Part shown: piece after piece, positions 20,346-31,497 of the stretch
Numbering within the stretch: the first letter of the stretch is position 1
Layout of the letters: every line of letters starts with the position of its first letter
DNA from: Emiliania huxleyi CCMP1516
Lineage: Eukaryota; Haptophyta; Isochrysidales; Noelaerhabdaceae
Reading direction: 5' to 3'
Assembly (NCBI RefSeq): GCF_000372725.1
Contig: NW_005201493.1
Span: 76,830-140,829, forward strand
Length of the DNA stretch: 64,000 bases
Program-made: the position numbers and the translations under genes
Notes under the pieces: model-generated
What the model was told of the DNA's origin: nothing
Seen by the model: the letters and a program-made list of their open reading frames with translations, nothing else
The model's database searches: none

Positions 20346-21790
20346 AAAGACTCACATGCACGCGCAACGGCGAGGGCTGGATTTGGGACAAGGGTTGGGT
20401 AGGGTATCGATCCTCGAAAATCAATCTCTCTTCTCTCTACTGACGTACGAACGTACGAACGTACCGGGAAATCAACACGGTGTCGCGCACACCGCTATCA
20501 CCGGTGCCAAGCGGCAAGCGATCGCAAGGCGCGGGGCGCTGCCACCCCTCGCCACCCAGCGCAGCAGCGGCCAGCGCAGCGGCCGCCGGCGCAGCAGCCA
20601 GAGCAGCCGGTGCGCGCCTTGCGAGGCGAGTACTGCCGCCCGGCAGCCTTGAGGCGGCCAGGCGGCAGTACTCGTTCGAACTTTGCGAGCCGTGCGCGCG
20701 CCGAGGCGCGCGCGGCGCGCGCCCGCCCGGCTGCCAGTAGGAGGCGGCGCAATATGGCCATAGTACAGCCCTTGAGGAGGAGGAAGAGGCTGGCTGGCAG
20801 TGCTGTATGCCGCCGAGGGAGGAGTTTTGGGGTGCTGTCACGGGCCCAGGGGGGTGCACAACGCGTCCGCAACCGGGACAACCCGCCCCCCCCCGCCGAG
20901 GCCGGTCGAAGCCCACACTTGCAAGCAGCCATGAGGAGTCCTCTTGGTGCTCCTGGCGGCCGTTCAAAGCTCGGGCGCGCGCCGAGGGGGGGGGGGGGGG
21001 GGTCTTGCTTGCTCCACATCGAGCGCTGTCGGTCCGGACCGGTGCTTGCACCGAGGGGAGGCCTGCACAAGGTCTGAGCCGCGGCCGCTCGGCGCCAAGC
21101 CGGCACCAACTTGATTCGTAGATCGGCGTCTCACGGCCGGGCCGCGGGGCGGGGAGGGAGGGGGGTCGATCCGTAAATCCGTAATTCCGTAAATGTGTAA
21201 CAAGTAACCACCAGAGTCTCCCCCACCGCACCCAGGCACCCAGCTACCAGGCAGATAGAGACACAGCACTCGCGACACGCTGAGAAGCCGGAGGCTGGCC
21301 TCTCCAACGCTCGCGCAACGCTCGTCTGCACGCGCCGCCGCGCAGCTCTCTGGGGTCCGCGGGCGGCCCAGGCCACACGGTGGGAGGGTCGACGACCGTG
21401 CGACTGTAAAGCTCCGTATGTATTTCTTAACAATCACTATATTCGTGCTTGCCGAGCTGCGCCTCTGCGAGTGCGACTATCAACCCCTCACGCGTGTGCA
21501 TAATCCCCTCCATCTTGTTGTGCAGCGCCTTGACCTCTCCGCCTCACTGCGGCATCAGCGCGCCTCGCCTCTGCCTCCATCGAAATCTGCAGCGCGTCGA
21601 GCTGCAGACTGCAGTGTCACGCTCGCGCGCGCGTGACAAACTGGCAATTCTCGTTTCCTATTCACTTGGTCCCCCAACGGAAGAGGCCTCGCTCCTATTG
21701 GAACACTCCAACATCAGGTCCCTTTTTGAGGCGGCAAGCTTTTTTCTTTTGGGTCCTGTGGGGGCACGACCCTATATCCCTATGCCTAGG
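20346..21790. other. Intergenic with one hairpin
   Basis: A 14-bp perfect inverted repeat (CGAGTACTGCCGCC and its complement) at about 20629-20676 encloses a 20-nt loop. No supported gene; overlapping ORFs on both strands lack domains. Confidence 0.4.
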
Positions 21791-22221
21791 CTGGCCGATT
21801 TTTTTCGCGGTATCCGCGGCGGGATATGGCGGGATATGGCGGGATATGGCGGGATATGGCGGGATACCGGGAGATACACGCGGATATGTATGATGAGATA
21901 CGGAGCCCCCAAGATGTGTTCACGACAACGTCCGTCAAGCGTGAAACCGCAAATCGGACGCATTCGCGCTTCGACGGCCGCTTGTCGAGCGCTTGTCGAT
22001 TCCCATGATTCACGATATACAGAAAATTTCCGCTTGAGCTAGCAGGGACCAGGGATCCGTCGCGCTCTGCGGCCGGAGCGCGGAGAGAGGCCGGGGGCTG
22101 CTCGGCGTGAGGCGGGCAGGATACGGCGGGATATGGCGGGATATGGCGGGATATGGCGGGATATGGCGGGATACGGTCAGATATGAGAGATACATCAAGA
22201 TACCGCAAAAAAATCGGCCAG
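21791..22221. mobile_element. 431-bp TIR element with internal decamer arrays
   Basis: Ends are inverted repeats of ~23 bp: CTGGCCGATTTTTTT then CGCGGTATC on the left and GCGGTATC on the right (one-base indel). Inside, a GGCGGGATAT decamer repeats about four times near each end (21828-21868 and 22118-22170), in the same direction. No ORF of interest. Likely a non-autonomous DNA transposon. Confidence 0.7.
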
Positions 22222-23007
22222 ACTACGGGGTGTGGACCCTGAGTTGACCAGGGGTTGTGCGCCGGGCCCTCCTGCTCGGCTCCAGCGAGTAGACAAGTGT
22301 TGTCATCAACAGAGTAGAAGGATCTGACCTCGGGGCCGATGTGACCAAGCGCCGGTAGCGTGCTTTCACCTCACACCCACGGTCTCACAGTGTGCCGGCA
22401 GTCGCCAAGCAGTGTCGCTCACACAAGCCGCAGCACAAGTGACTGAGGGCCAGTGAGGGCGAGCCCATCGCTGTGACAGCTGTGGCAGCCGCACAGTAGG
22501 CTGTGTCAACTGTGCAGAGTGTGTGAGCAGCAGAGGAGCTGCTCTCCAGGCTTCTGTCGCAAAGAGCTGCATGCCACCGAAAGCGCTGTCGAGGTTCGCC
22601 GAGCGCGGCGAAATCGGGGGACACCGTCACCGACGAGCGCGTAGTGATATTCACTCCGGACAAGGACGGCCACACGCACACGAGCTGCGGTCGTGTGGCC
22701 GTCATAGTGGCGAGGCACGGGACCGTCTGTGGCGAGGTGGGTCGCGTCCCTCGATTTCCTCAACTCACGGTCCGCTCCCTCTAGGCCTATCCCTATAAAT
22801 TTAACCGTATTGCGTATAAAGTCCACCGCGGGTATTTCGTGTGTGGGCCGAGATTTATCCGATTTTTGTCAGATTTTGCCTCAGAAGTCGTGGTAAACCT
22901 TACCACCGTTTGATTGTTTTGGCCGTAGAGTGTTTGATTGTTCTGGGGGGCTATACCAGTGGAAATGCCAAGCGGCTGCGCCCCCTGCCCGCCCCGCGCC
23001 TTAGTGG
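22222..23007. other. Intergenic, nothing supported
   Basis: No domain-bearing ORF and no strong repeat. The TTTAACCGTATTGCGTATAA stretch near 22800 is locally AT-rich. Confidence 0.4.
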
Positions 23008-23646
23008 TTAGTCCCGCTTGGGACGGGCCGCCGCCGCCGGCCCGGCTGCGGCCACGGCCGGCTGCGGCTGCGTCAGAGCGCGCGAGAGGTCGGTGACTGG
23101 CAGCGCGAGGCAGAGGGCGAACTGGACTGTCGGCATCAGACCTATCGCCGCCGAAGGAGCCGTGAGCATGAGCCCCGGCGGGGAGTGGTGGGCGGCATCT
23201 GTGCCGTTGAGTGCGAAGAATGCGCCGAGCATGGCGATCCCGAAGAGGAGGAGCACGTGCGGCCGCCGCAGCACGAGCGAGAGCACGCAACCAAACACGA
23301 CGCACCACGAGCCCGCCGCGAGCAGCTCCTGGTGATCAAACGACTTGTACGCGGAGGTGCGAGCCGTCGCCAGCTCGAGCGAGCGCTCCCAGAGGTCGGC
23401 CGTGTCGAGCGGCGGCCCGTCGGCCACCACCGGAGCGGAGGAGAGCGCCGCGCGGAGCAGGTTGCCTGGGAAGAGCACCGCCCGCAGCGCCGTCTTGGCG
23501 CTGTCGCCGAGCGGCTGGTCCTGGTTCTCGCGCAGCGTGGTGGCGATCACCTGCAGCGGCGAGATGGCGCCGCCCGAGGGGGCGAACGCAAGCGGGCTCT
23601 GCGTGAGGATAAAGAGGAGCGGCAGGAGGAGGGTGAAGAGACCCAT
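23008..23646 (-). CDS. Plastid-targeted membrane protein, unknown
   Basis: 212 aa from the ATG at 23646. Signal peptide (MGLFTLLLPLLFILTQSPLA) followed by FAPSGG, the conserved Phe context of red-secondary-plastid transit peptides, so plastid import is likely. A mature soluble segment contains TLRENQDQPLGDSAKTALRA. Two to three transmembrane helices follow (SWCVVFGCVLSLVL, VLLLFGIAMLGAFFAL, VQFALCLALPV). The C-terminus is Ala/Pro-rich. No family recognised. Confidence 0.65.
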   Translation of the reverse strand: MGLFTLLLPLLFILTQSPLAFAPSGGAISPLQVIATTLRENQDQPLGDSAKTALRAVLFPGNLLRAALSSAPVVADGPPLDTADLWERSLELATARTSAYKSFDHQELLAAGSWCVVFGCVLSLVLRRPHVLLLFGIAMLGAFFALNGTDAAHHSPPGLMLTAPSAAIGLMPTVQFALCLALPVTDLSRALTQPQPAVAAAGPAAAARPKRD

Positions 23647-24402
23647 CACACAGTTTGGGCCTGCCCGCGCCCGAGCCTGGAGGAGCCCGAAAGAATTTAA
23701 AGGCGGCCTCACAGCAGACAGGCCCGAAAAGATCCCTTGGGTTGTCTGTTTTCTTTCTTTCTTTTAGGCCCGAAAAGAATTCCCGCGGGGCATGCCGGAG
23801 TGCAGTGCATCCTTTACTCACTCACAGGCCAGGGCCCACGCGAATACAGTAACGCGTCTAACGGGGCGCCGCCCTCTCAGCGGCGCAGCGCTGGCCGCTG
23901 CGCCGTGCGCGAGAGCCGTCGCGGTGGCGCGGAGACGAGAGCTCACGAGACGAGAGACGCGGACTAGACGAGCGACGGACGCCTCGACGGCGGGGGCGGC
24001 GAGGCACGCGGCGGCGCGACGGCAGGAGCGCGGCGCGCGGAGAGACGAGGCGAGAGCGGTGCGCAGTGCCCCGGAAGGGCCGACGAGAGTCCGCCGAGGC
24101 TGGGCCGAGATCGGAGATCGCCGGCCCCTAGGGGGGGGGGAGCAGCGCACGGGGGTGCCGGGAGGGGGAGAGGCAGCATGCGGGGAGTGGGGAGAAGCGA
24201 GAGACCTTCGGCGCGGGGGGGGGCGAGAGCGCGCGAAGGTGCGAGCGAGTGCGACGCAGGTTCGAGCGAGGCGCGACAGCGGCGGCCGACCGTCGCTGCC
24301 CGAGGCGCCAAAGGATGCGGCGGCGCTCCCGACGGCGGCGGCGCCAGCGGAGGAGGGAGGGAGGGGGGCGGCGCCCATCCGCGCCCCCCCCCTGCGGCGC
24401 GC

Positions 24403-25240
24403 TCAGTCGCGGTCGTCGTCCGAGCCCTTGTCCTTGTCCCTCTTCTTGTCCTTCTTCTTGTCCTTCTTCTTCTCGTAGTACGAGTCCGAGTCCGAGTCGC
24501 CGCGCCGGTCGTCCTCCTCCTCCTTGCGCGACGACTTTTTGTCCTTCTTCGAGCTCTTGCGGTCGCGCGAGTCGGAGCGGTCCTTCTTGCTCTTGCGCTC
24601 CCGCGACTCGGACTCGTCCGAGTAGTCGCGCCGCTTGCTCGACTTCTTCTTGGACCGCCGGCGCGAGCCCGAGTCCGAGTCGTCGTCATAACGCGACGAG
24701 CGGCGGTCCCGGTCGCGCCGCCGGTCGCGAGAGCGAGAGCGCGACGGAGAGCGCCGATCGCGCCGCGGGGAGGGCGAGCGCCGACCGCCGCCGCCACCGT
24801 AGCCGCCACCGTAGCCGCCGCCGCCGCCGTAGCCGCCCTCCCGCCCCCCCGAGGGCCCCGCCTGCCGCCCGCCCTGGTTGCGCGCCATCTCAATCTTGAC
24901 GCGGCCGAGCCGGCCTGCGTGCGCAGGCGCACAGATGGGGTCGGGAAGCGGCGCGCGGGGGGTGGGGGCCGCGCTGCGCGCTGGGGTCGCGGAGCCGCAC
25001 CGTTCCCGCCCGAGAGGTCGTTCATCATGTCTTGCGCATCGCGGTCGTCCTCAAAGGTGATGAACGCAAAGCCGGGCGGGTTGCGCGCGACCCAGACGTC
25101 GACGAGCTTGCCGAAGCGACCCACCTCGTCCGTGATCTCCTCCTTGGAGATGCTCGGGTCAAGGTTCCCCAGGTAGACGCGCTGCACCTGCGCCGCGTCG
25201 GTGCGATGCTGTGGCGGCGGCGCCGCGGCGCAGAGCGGGC
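24403..25240 (-). CDS. SR-type splicing factor (RRM plus RS domain)
   Basis: Exons complement(24403..24914) and complement(25010..about 25200) joined by a 95-nt GC-AG intron. RRM: RNP2 RVYLGNLDP, RNP1 GFAFITFEDD, ending ...DLSGRLGRVKIEMARN across the splice. Then a Gly-rich hinge (GGYGGGGGYGGGYGGGGG) and a long RS/KD domain. Such proteins bind exonic enhancers and recruit the spliceosome through phosphorylated RS repeats. The 5' end is unresolved: the frame is open upstream and a short first exon is probable before the GTGCAGCGCGTC start of the RRM. Confidence 0.8.
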
Positions 25241-25739
25241 GGCGCTGTCGGGTCGGCCGATGTGACGCGCCCGGGGCGCGCAGGGGGGCGGGCGCGGTCG
25301 GCGGCGTTATGGCTGTTGGGGGGCGGGCGCGGCGGCGGGGGCGGGGCCCGGGGCACCATGGTGATGGGCGATGCGTCCGCGTTTTTCTTTCTTTTGCAAA
25401 CGAGGTGGAGGTCCCTCCGACCGGGAGAAAGAAATTGTAGCTGTACTCATCGACGCCCACGGCTGCACACGACTGTGGGTGTGCCGCTGCCCCGCCCACG
25501 CACGGAGACCGCGGAGAGGTCCAGCGCCGCACGTCAGCCGTGATCACACCCTTCTCCCACGACACGGCTCGGCTGAGCCTCTTGGCGTGCCCACGCGCAC
25601 GTACACAAGCGCACTGCGTGTACTCTCCAGTGGGCCGAGAAAGATGGGAGGGGGGAGTGGAGGCCTTCCTCACCCGGCCACACCACCACGCCCAGGCGAC
25701 AAGGCAAAGATCGGTGCACGGGTGTGAGCAGACACACAC

Positions 25740-28066
25740 ATGAGCCCCTCGTGGCTTGTCCTCGCTGCGGCTGCCGTGGCCGTGCGGCTCGCGCCCGCCC
25801 CGAGCCCGGCCAGCGCCGTCGCACGCGCCGCGGCGTCGCGCCCTCGCTCCGCGCTGGTGGCCCAGGTCTCCTCGGCTGCGCTCCTCAAGCAGTCCGAGGT
25901 GCTCGAGCTGCTGAGCGAGGCTGCAGACCCGCAGCTCGCTCCGCCGGGCACCGCGGCGGCCGGCGCCACCGACAGTCCGCCCGACATCGTCTCGCTCGGG
26001 CTGGTGCGCGCGGTGCGCATCGGCGACGACAGCGCCTCCGTCACCGTCCAGGTCGAGCTGCCGCGAGAGGCGGCGGAGGCGGGCGCCGAGGGGCGCCTCC
26101 GAGAGGTGTGCACGCAGCTGCTGCGGGAGGGACTGCCGTGGGCGGCGGAGGTGGAGCTCCGCTTTGACATCGCGCCGCCGCCGCCGCCTCCCCCGCCGCC
26201 ACCGCCGCCGCCGCCGCAGCTCGGCGATCGTGCCGACGCGGCGGACGACGCGGCGGACGCCATTCGCGAGATGCGGAGCGAGTCTGGCGCCGAGGCGGGC
26301 GTGGGGTCGGTGGGCAAGATCGTGGCTGTGGCGAGCTGCAAGGGCGGGGTGGGCAAGTCGACGACGGCGGTCAACCTCGCCTGCGCCCTCGCCGCCGCGG
26401 GGCGGAGGGTCGGCCTCGTCGACGTCGACGTGCACGGGCCCAGCCTGCCGACCATGGTACGGGCGGAGGGGGAGCTGCAGGCGCGAGAAGTAGAGCTAGC
26501 CGAGAGGTGGGCGGGAGGGCCGGGAGGTGGGCGGGAGGTGGGCGGGAGGTGGGCGGGAGGTGGGCGGGAGGTGGGGCGAGGTGACGAGTTGTCTCTTGGA
26601 TCGCCTGCTGCAGGTCGACGGGGAGCTGCTGGTGCCGCTCGAGGCACACGGGCTGAAGCTCATGTCGATGGGCTTCATCAACCCGGGGGCGCTGCCGCTG
26701 CGCGGCGCAAAGGTGACTCCGATCGTGCAGCAGCTGATTGGGCGCACGGCTTGGGGCGAGCTCGACTATCTGATCGTCGACATGCCGCCCGGCACCGGCG
26801 ATGTGCAGCTGACGCTCAGCCAGGACTTTGAGGTGAGCGCGGCGGTGCTGGTGACGACGCCGCAGCGGCTCTCGTTTGTGGACGTGGTCAAGGGGGTGGA
26901 GATGTTTGACAAGGTGTGGCAGCGGCGCCGCGGCCCTCTCCTTCCCCTCTCCCTCTCCACACGCCCAAGACTGCTCCCTCTCCTCACGAGCGGAGCCAAG
27001 AGGAGAGGCGTCAGAGGGCCTCAGAGGGCGTCAGAGGGCCTCGCCCCTCCGCACACGCTCCCGCACACACGTCGGCCTCCCCACCGTAGCTCCCGCGCAC
27101 AGGTCGGCATCCCCACAGTGGCTGTGATGGAGAACATGGCGGGCTTGCGCCTCGACGCGGCGAGCGAGCGGCTCGAGGCGATCGGCGCAGCGCACAGCCT
27201 GCCGCCAGCCGCCATGCGGGAGCTGCGCGAGCTGCTTCGCGAAGAGCAGCCCGTCTTTGGCGAGATCCAGCCGAGATCCAGCCGAGATCCAGCCGAGATC
27301 CAGCCGAGATCCAGCCGAGAGCGAGTCGAGATCCAGCGAAGAGCAGCCTGTCAGTCGCGCGCCGCTGCCGCGTTTGCGAGCGAGGAGTGGCGCGGGCGGC
27401 GCCGCGACGCTGAGACGACCGTCTGCAGGCGCGTCGCATGTGCAGCGGCTGCGCGACATGTGGGGCATCAACGCGTCCTTCTCGCTGCCGCTGCTGCCCG
27501 AGCTCGCGCGCGCCGCGGACGCGGGCGTGCCCTCCTTCGTCTCCCAGCCCGAGGGCGAGGCGGCGGGCGTGTACCGCCAGCTCGCCGCCGCGCTGGAGGG
27601 CGAGCTCGAGCGGCTCGACGCGGCGCCGCGGCCAGAGATCCTAGAAGCGGAACACGTATTCATGTCTCCCAACCAGCGCCCGAGAGGACACGTATTCCGC
27701 TGTACTCGGCCGTACTCCGCTGTATTCACTGTCTTCCTCTCCGTTGTATTCACGCGGTGCTCTGAGTACGCTGCACAATACCGCCTTCCCGCCCTGATGT
27801 TGGTGTATTCAGCGCGTAGGCCAGAGATCCTCTACTTGCCTGTCGAGCGGCGGATCGTCATCGCGCTCGCCGACGGCACGCAGCAGTCAATCACGCCGCT
27901 CGAGCTGCGCCGTCTCTGCCGCTCGCCGGCCAACCGGCCCGACGCGCTGCCCGCCGACGTTGAGCCCCTCGATTTTGTGCCGACGGGCAACTATGCCGTG
28001 TCGGTCCGCTGGTCGGACGGCCACCAGTCGCTGCTGCCGTACGCCTCGTTCGTGCGCGGCGTGTGA
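25740..28066 (+). CDS. HCF101: HCF101-type plastid Fe-S scaffold P-loop ATPase
   Basis: Model join(25740..26456,26614..26913,27103..27259,27429..27630,27820..28066), 540 aa in one frame. N-terminal signal/transit sequence, MIP18/FSCA-like domain (~45-150), poly-Pro linker, MRP ATPase with deviant Walker A (CKGGVGKSTT), DVDVHGPSLPTM, IVDMPPGTGD and MENMAG, and a C-terminal DUF971 domain ending FVRGV. This domain order is specific to HCF101, which delivers 4Fe-4S clusters for photosystem I assembly in the stroma. Introns 1 and 2 are GT-AG, 3 and 4 GC-AG. Intron 1 holds an 11-bp GTGGGCGGGAG minisatellite, intron 3 an 11-bp GAGATCCAGCC array, and intron 4 is an introner-like insertion. Confidence 0.9.
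27631..27819 (+). mobile_element. Introner-like element forming HCF101 intron 4
   Basis: 189 nt, GC-AG. A 12-bp direct repeat (GCCAGAGATCCT) occurs at 27631-27642 and again at the exon start 27820-27831. The donor GC lies in the left copy, and the acceptor AG is the last two bases of the element. The body shares long exact blocks (GTCTCCCAACCAGCGC, GCGGTGCTCTGAGTAC) with the intron at 54946-55140. Ends are imperfect inverted repeats (CTAG...AATAC type). Confidence 0.8.
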
Positions 28067-28134
28067 GCTGAGCGGTGTGTCTGTATGACCACCCCGACCG
28101 AACACCGGGGAAAGAAAAAAGACTGCGGTACACT

Positions 28135-28204
28135 CAACTTGGAGCACTTGGAGTGCAGTTAGTAACCTCACATCCAGGACCGGGGAGCTAAGAAGCGCAC
28201 CCAG
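28135..28204 (-). repeat. Dispersed repeat R1, copy 2
   Basis: Reverse-oriented copy of the ~70-bp element also at 4828, 31431 and 42460. Located 68 nt after the HCF101 stop and upstream of a plus-strand ORF region. Confidence 0.7.
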
Positions 28205-28273
28205 TTTGCCGGACGAAAATACGCTTTTCTCAAAGGAGCAAAACGGCGCGCGGCGAGAGACAAGTAGACACGA

Positions 28274-28636
28274 GTGGGCACCCGGTTCTGTGCGCACCCG
28301 GGCGCTGCTGCGTTTTGGGCACCTCCACTGCATGGGCTGCTGCGGTCTCGCGCCAAAGAGGACGAAGTATCGAACTATAATCAGACCGACAGCAAGCAGC
28401 CGTCTGGCAAGCCCGTGCTAGAGCCCAGCTTCTCAGACCTACCTTCGGTTCCGACGACGACTGTACCGACGTCTACTGCCGAAATGACGATGCTGTTTCC
28501 TGACGCGCCAACTTCTCCGATACGCAGAGACTTCTCACCACCACACTTCCCAAGCGTCCCGGTAAACACTGCGGATTGTGAAGTTCCGGCCTTCCCAGCG
28601 GCTCCTTCGACGCCGGTGTTAGTAGCCAGCACATAG
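28274..28636 (+). other. Possible coding region, lower GC, Pro/Thr-rich
   Basis: An open stretch encodes SDLPSVPTTTVPTSTAEM and PTSPIRRDFSPPHFPSVPV, with a composition unlike its neighbours. It has no in-frame ATG near the left end; an ATG at 28332 in another frame begins MGCCGLAPKR (acylation-like) and could join it by an intron. Status uncertain. Confidence 0.25.
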
Positions 28637-28889
28637 TTTACGTGACGGCTGCAGGGTGTAAGGCATGAGGGGGTGTGCCGGGCGGCTCGGCGTCTCACAC
28701 GCGCGCAATTCACTGAGGCGTGAGAGGGAGGAGACCGCCCCGTCACACCGCGGGGAGACATTTTTCGATTTCACACACACGTCTCGGACCGTAACTCATC
28801 ACAAATCAATTATAAAAAACTGCCGCATCAACCGCGCGCCACAGACAGCCTCGACATCGGGACCGGGTGCGGTTTGCGTGGCGCGCGCC

Positions 28890-31354
28890 TCAATCGTCGT
28901 CGCCAAAGACAATCTTCGTGGCCGCCTTCATCGGCTGGCCCTCCTTTGGCCCAAAGGCGCCGTATAGCTTGTGCTCCTTCTTCTTTACCGTCGAGCCGAA
29001 CTTGGTGAGGGCGTCGGGCACCGGCTGTGACGCCTCGCGCAATATGTTTTGCAGCGCGCCGGCGTGCGCCTTGTCAAAGGAGGTGAAGAAGGTGTGCGCG
29101 TGGCCGGTGCGTCCGCCGCGGCCGGTGCGGCCGATGCGGTGGACGTAGTCCTCGATGGTGAGTGGGAAGGTGTAGTTGATGACCACCTCCACCAGAGGGA
29201 TGTCAAGCCCGCGCGCCGCCACGTCGGTCGCGACGAGCAGCGGCACCTTGCCACTCTTGAACTGCTCGAGCGAGGCGGTGCGCGCCGCCTGGGACATGTC
29301 GCCCTGGATGCAGACGCACTGGAGGCCGGCGGAGCGGAGCATCGACTGCGGTGGCGTGGAGCGGCGGGGCGAAGTGAGGCAGGCTGGTGTGCGCGCGAGG
29401 TAGGTTATTTTTAGGCAGGGGGGCTGGAGGGCGGGGGAGAGGCGGAGGCGCGGTTAGGCGCGGTTTGGCTTGCGGCAGGAGAGAGGGAGAGCATGTGAGA
29501 GAGGGAGAGAGGGGGGGGGAGGAAGGGAGGGGGAGGGGCCTCAGATCCGCAGCTCTGCATGTGCTCCACATTCGTCTCTCTCGGTAGGAATCACGAACGA
29601 TTTGCAGACTCATCCTCGGCCGTGTGTGCGCGGTGCTGCCGCTGCAGGCGGGGGGGTTTGGGGGGGCTTTGCAGCTTTGTGTGCTCACCGCCTCTGGCCA
29701 GGTGGCGGTGAACATGACGGTGCGGCGGGAGGCTGGCGTGGCGCCGATGATGGTGCGGACGTCCTTCTCGAAGCCCATGTCGAGCATCCGGTCCGCCTGC
29801 TCACACCTCCTGCTGTGAACAGCGTCTCTTCACACCTCCTGCTGTGAACACGTCGAGCATTCGGTCCGCCCGGAGGGGACAGGGGGGCGACGGGGTGGGG
29901 TGGGGTGGGGTAAGGGGGGTGGGGAGGCGAGCAGCGGGCAGCGGCAGCGGGCGGCGGGGCGGCGGGGCGTCTGGTGTGATCTCGCCGCCATTTAAAACCG
30001 ACGGCGGGGGGGCGGTGAGCCCGCGCGGCGGCAGTTATTGGCGGGCGGTGCTGTGCGCGCCCTAGTCACCGCAAACCGCACGGGGGGGGCGGCAGGCGGT
30101 GCTTGAGGGCGCGAGGGCGGTGCTTGAGAGGGAGGGGGCCAGCCTCTCTCGGCCTCTCTCGGCCTCTCTCGGCCTCTCTCGGCCTCTCTCGGCCGGGTCT
30201 CGTCTCGGCCTCGCCTCCAGGACGAGGTGTTCCCCATATCTCCCCATCTCTCCCCATCTCTCCCCATCTCTCGGCCTCGCCTCGTCCAGCACGAGGTACT
30301 CGAGCCGAGACAGGTCGACCGCTCCGTCGTTCTGGTACAGGTCGAGCAGCCGGCCGGGCGTGGCGATCACCACCTGCGCACCCCGCTTGAGCGCGCCGGT
30401 CTGCGGGCCCTTTGGCACGCCGCCGTAGATGCACACCTGCGACGGGCGGCGTGAGCGGCGTCGGCAGCGGCGCCCACACGCCCCAGGCCGGCGGCGGAGG
30501 GAGGAAGGGAGCGGCTGCCGAGGAGTGGGGCGGGCGAGGGGTCTGCCGGGGGTCTGCGCGGTCCGCCGCCTCTCCGGTGGGCCGCGGCGCACCGAGGCGA
30601 TGCCGCACGCCTTGCCCGCGGCGGCGCACACCTCCTCCGTCTGCATGGCGAGCTCGCGCGTCGGTTCAAGACACAGCATCCGCACGGAGGGCGCGCCGCC
30701 GCCGCCAGCCTTGCCCGCCGCCGCCTGCAGCAGGCTGACCGCAGGGAGGAAGAAGGCGAGCGTCTTTCCGGACCCCGTCTCGGCGACGCCGACCACGTCG
30801 CGGCCTGCGGCGATCACGGGCCAGCACACCGCCTGAATAGGCGTCGGCCGCTCGAACTTTGCGACCGCCGCGAGCGCGTCCGCCCCAAAGCCCGAGTCGG
30901 CAAAGCCGGCGAGCGGGCGAAAGGCGTCGGCGCCGCGGCCGGTGAGGGCGACGCTGTTCTGCTCGCAGTACGCCGCCGCCGCCGCCGCGTCCATCATGCG
31001 CACGGCTCCCGCGCCGCCACTGCTGCTGCCGGCCGCCGCCTTGCCGCCTGCCGCCGCCGCCTTCTTGGCCTTCTTGGCCGACGGCTCGGGCGCGGCCTTG
31101 TCACCCTTCCGCTTGGCCGCGGCGGACGCCTGCGCCGGAGCGGGCGCCGCCCCGGCGAGCGAAACCGTGCCGTCCGCCGCCGTCGCAAAGAGCGGGAGCG
31201 CAAGCTTCGCCTCGAACACCTTGGTGGCCTTCTTCTCGCTCTTGCCCGCGTCGACGAGCTGGCCAACCACGAGGGTGCGCAGCGCGTCGAGATCCTTCGG
31301 CCCGCGTTTCAAGGCCTTGCGGATCAGCTTCTTTGCGTTGGGCTCGTCCGGCAT
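28890..31354 (-). CDS. DEAD-box RNA helicase (Dbp3/DDX5-like), apparently lacking motif IV region
   Basis: Model complement(join(28890..29345,29689..29796,30281..30436,30593..31354)), 493 aa, start [18 protein letters not shown]. Basic nuclear/nucleolar-like N-terminus; Q motif [19 protein letters not shown], Ia PTRELAMQ, Ib [14 protein letters not shown] (split by the 29797-30280 intron), [29 protein letters not shown]. Between TATWPEA and [16 protein letters not shown] about 80-100 residues normally present, including motif IV, are missing, and no frame in the 343-nt intron 29346-29688 supplies them. Probably ribosome biogenesis; the gap may be a real deletion, a lost exon or assembly collapse. 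Intron 2 carries 10-bp minisatellites. Confidence 0.8.
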
Positions 31355-31430
31355 CACGCAAGCAAGCGCTGTGGGGCGTTGTGGAGCGTGGCGCGTAGCC
31401 AGCTCTGCCAGCAAAATAACGCAGCGCGCG

Positions 31431-31497
31431 CTGGGTGCGCTTCTCAGCTCCCCGGCCCTGGAGAGGTTACTGACTGCACTCCAAGTGCTCCAAGTGC
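31431..31497 (+). repeat. Dispersed repeat R1, copy 3
   Basis: Same element as at 4828 (GCTGGGTGCGCTTCTCAGCT start). It lies 76 nt upstream of the helicase ATG on the opposite strand to the gene, matching the relative orientation of the other copies. Confidence 0.7.

Noticed and set aside
23964..26435. An 823-codon minus-strand frame overlapping the SR gene and HCF101
   Set aside because: Only the RRM segment within it is real; the rest is antisense or out of frame in GC-rich DNA.
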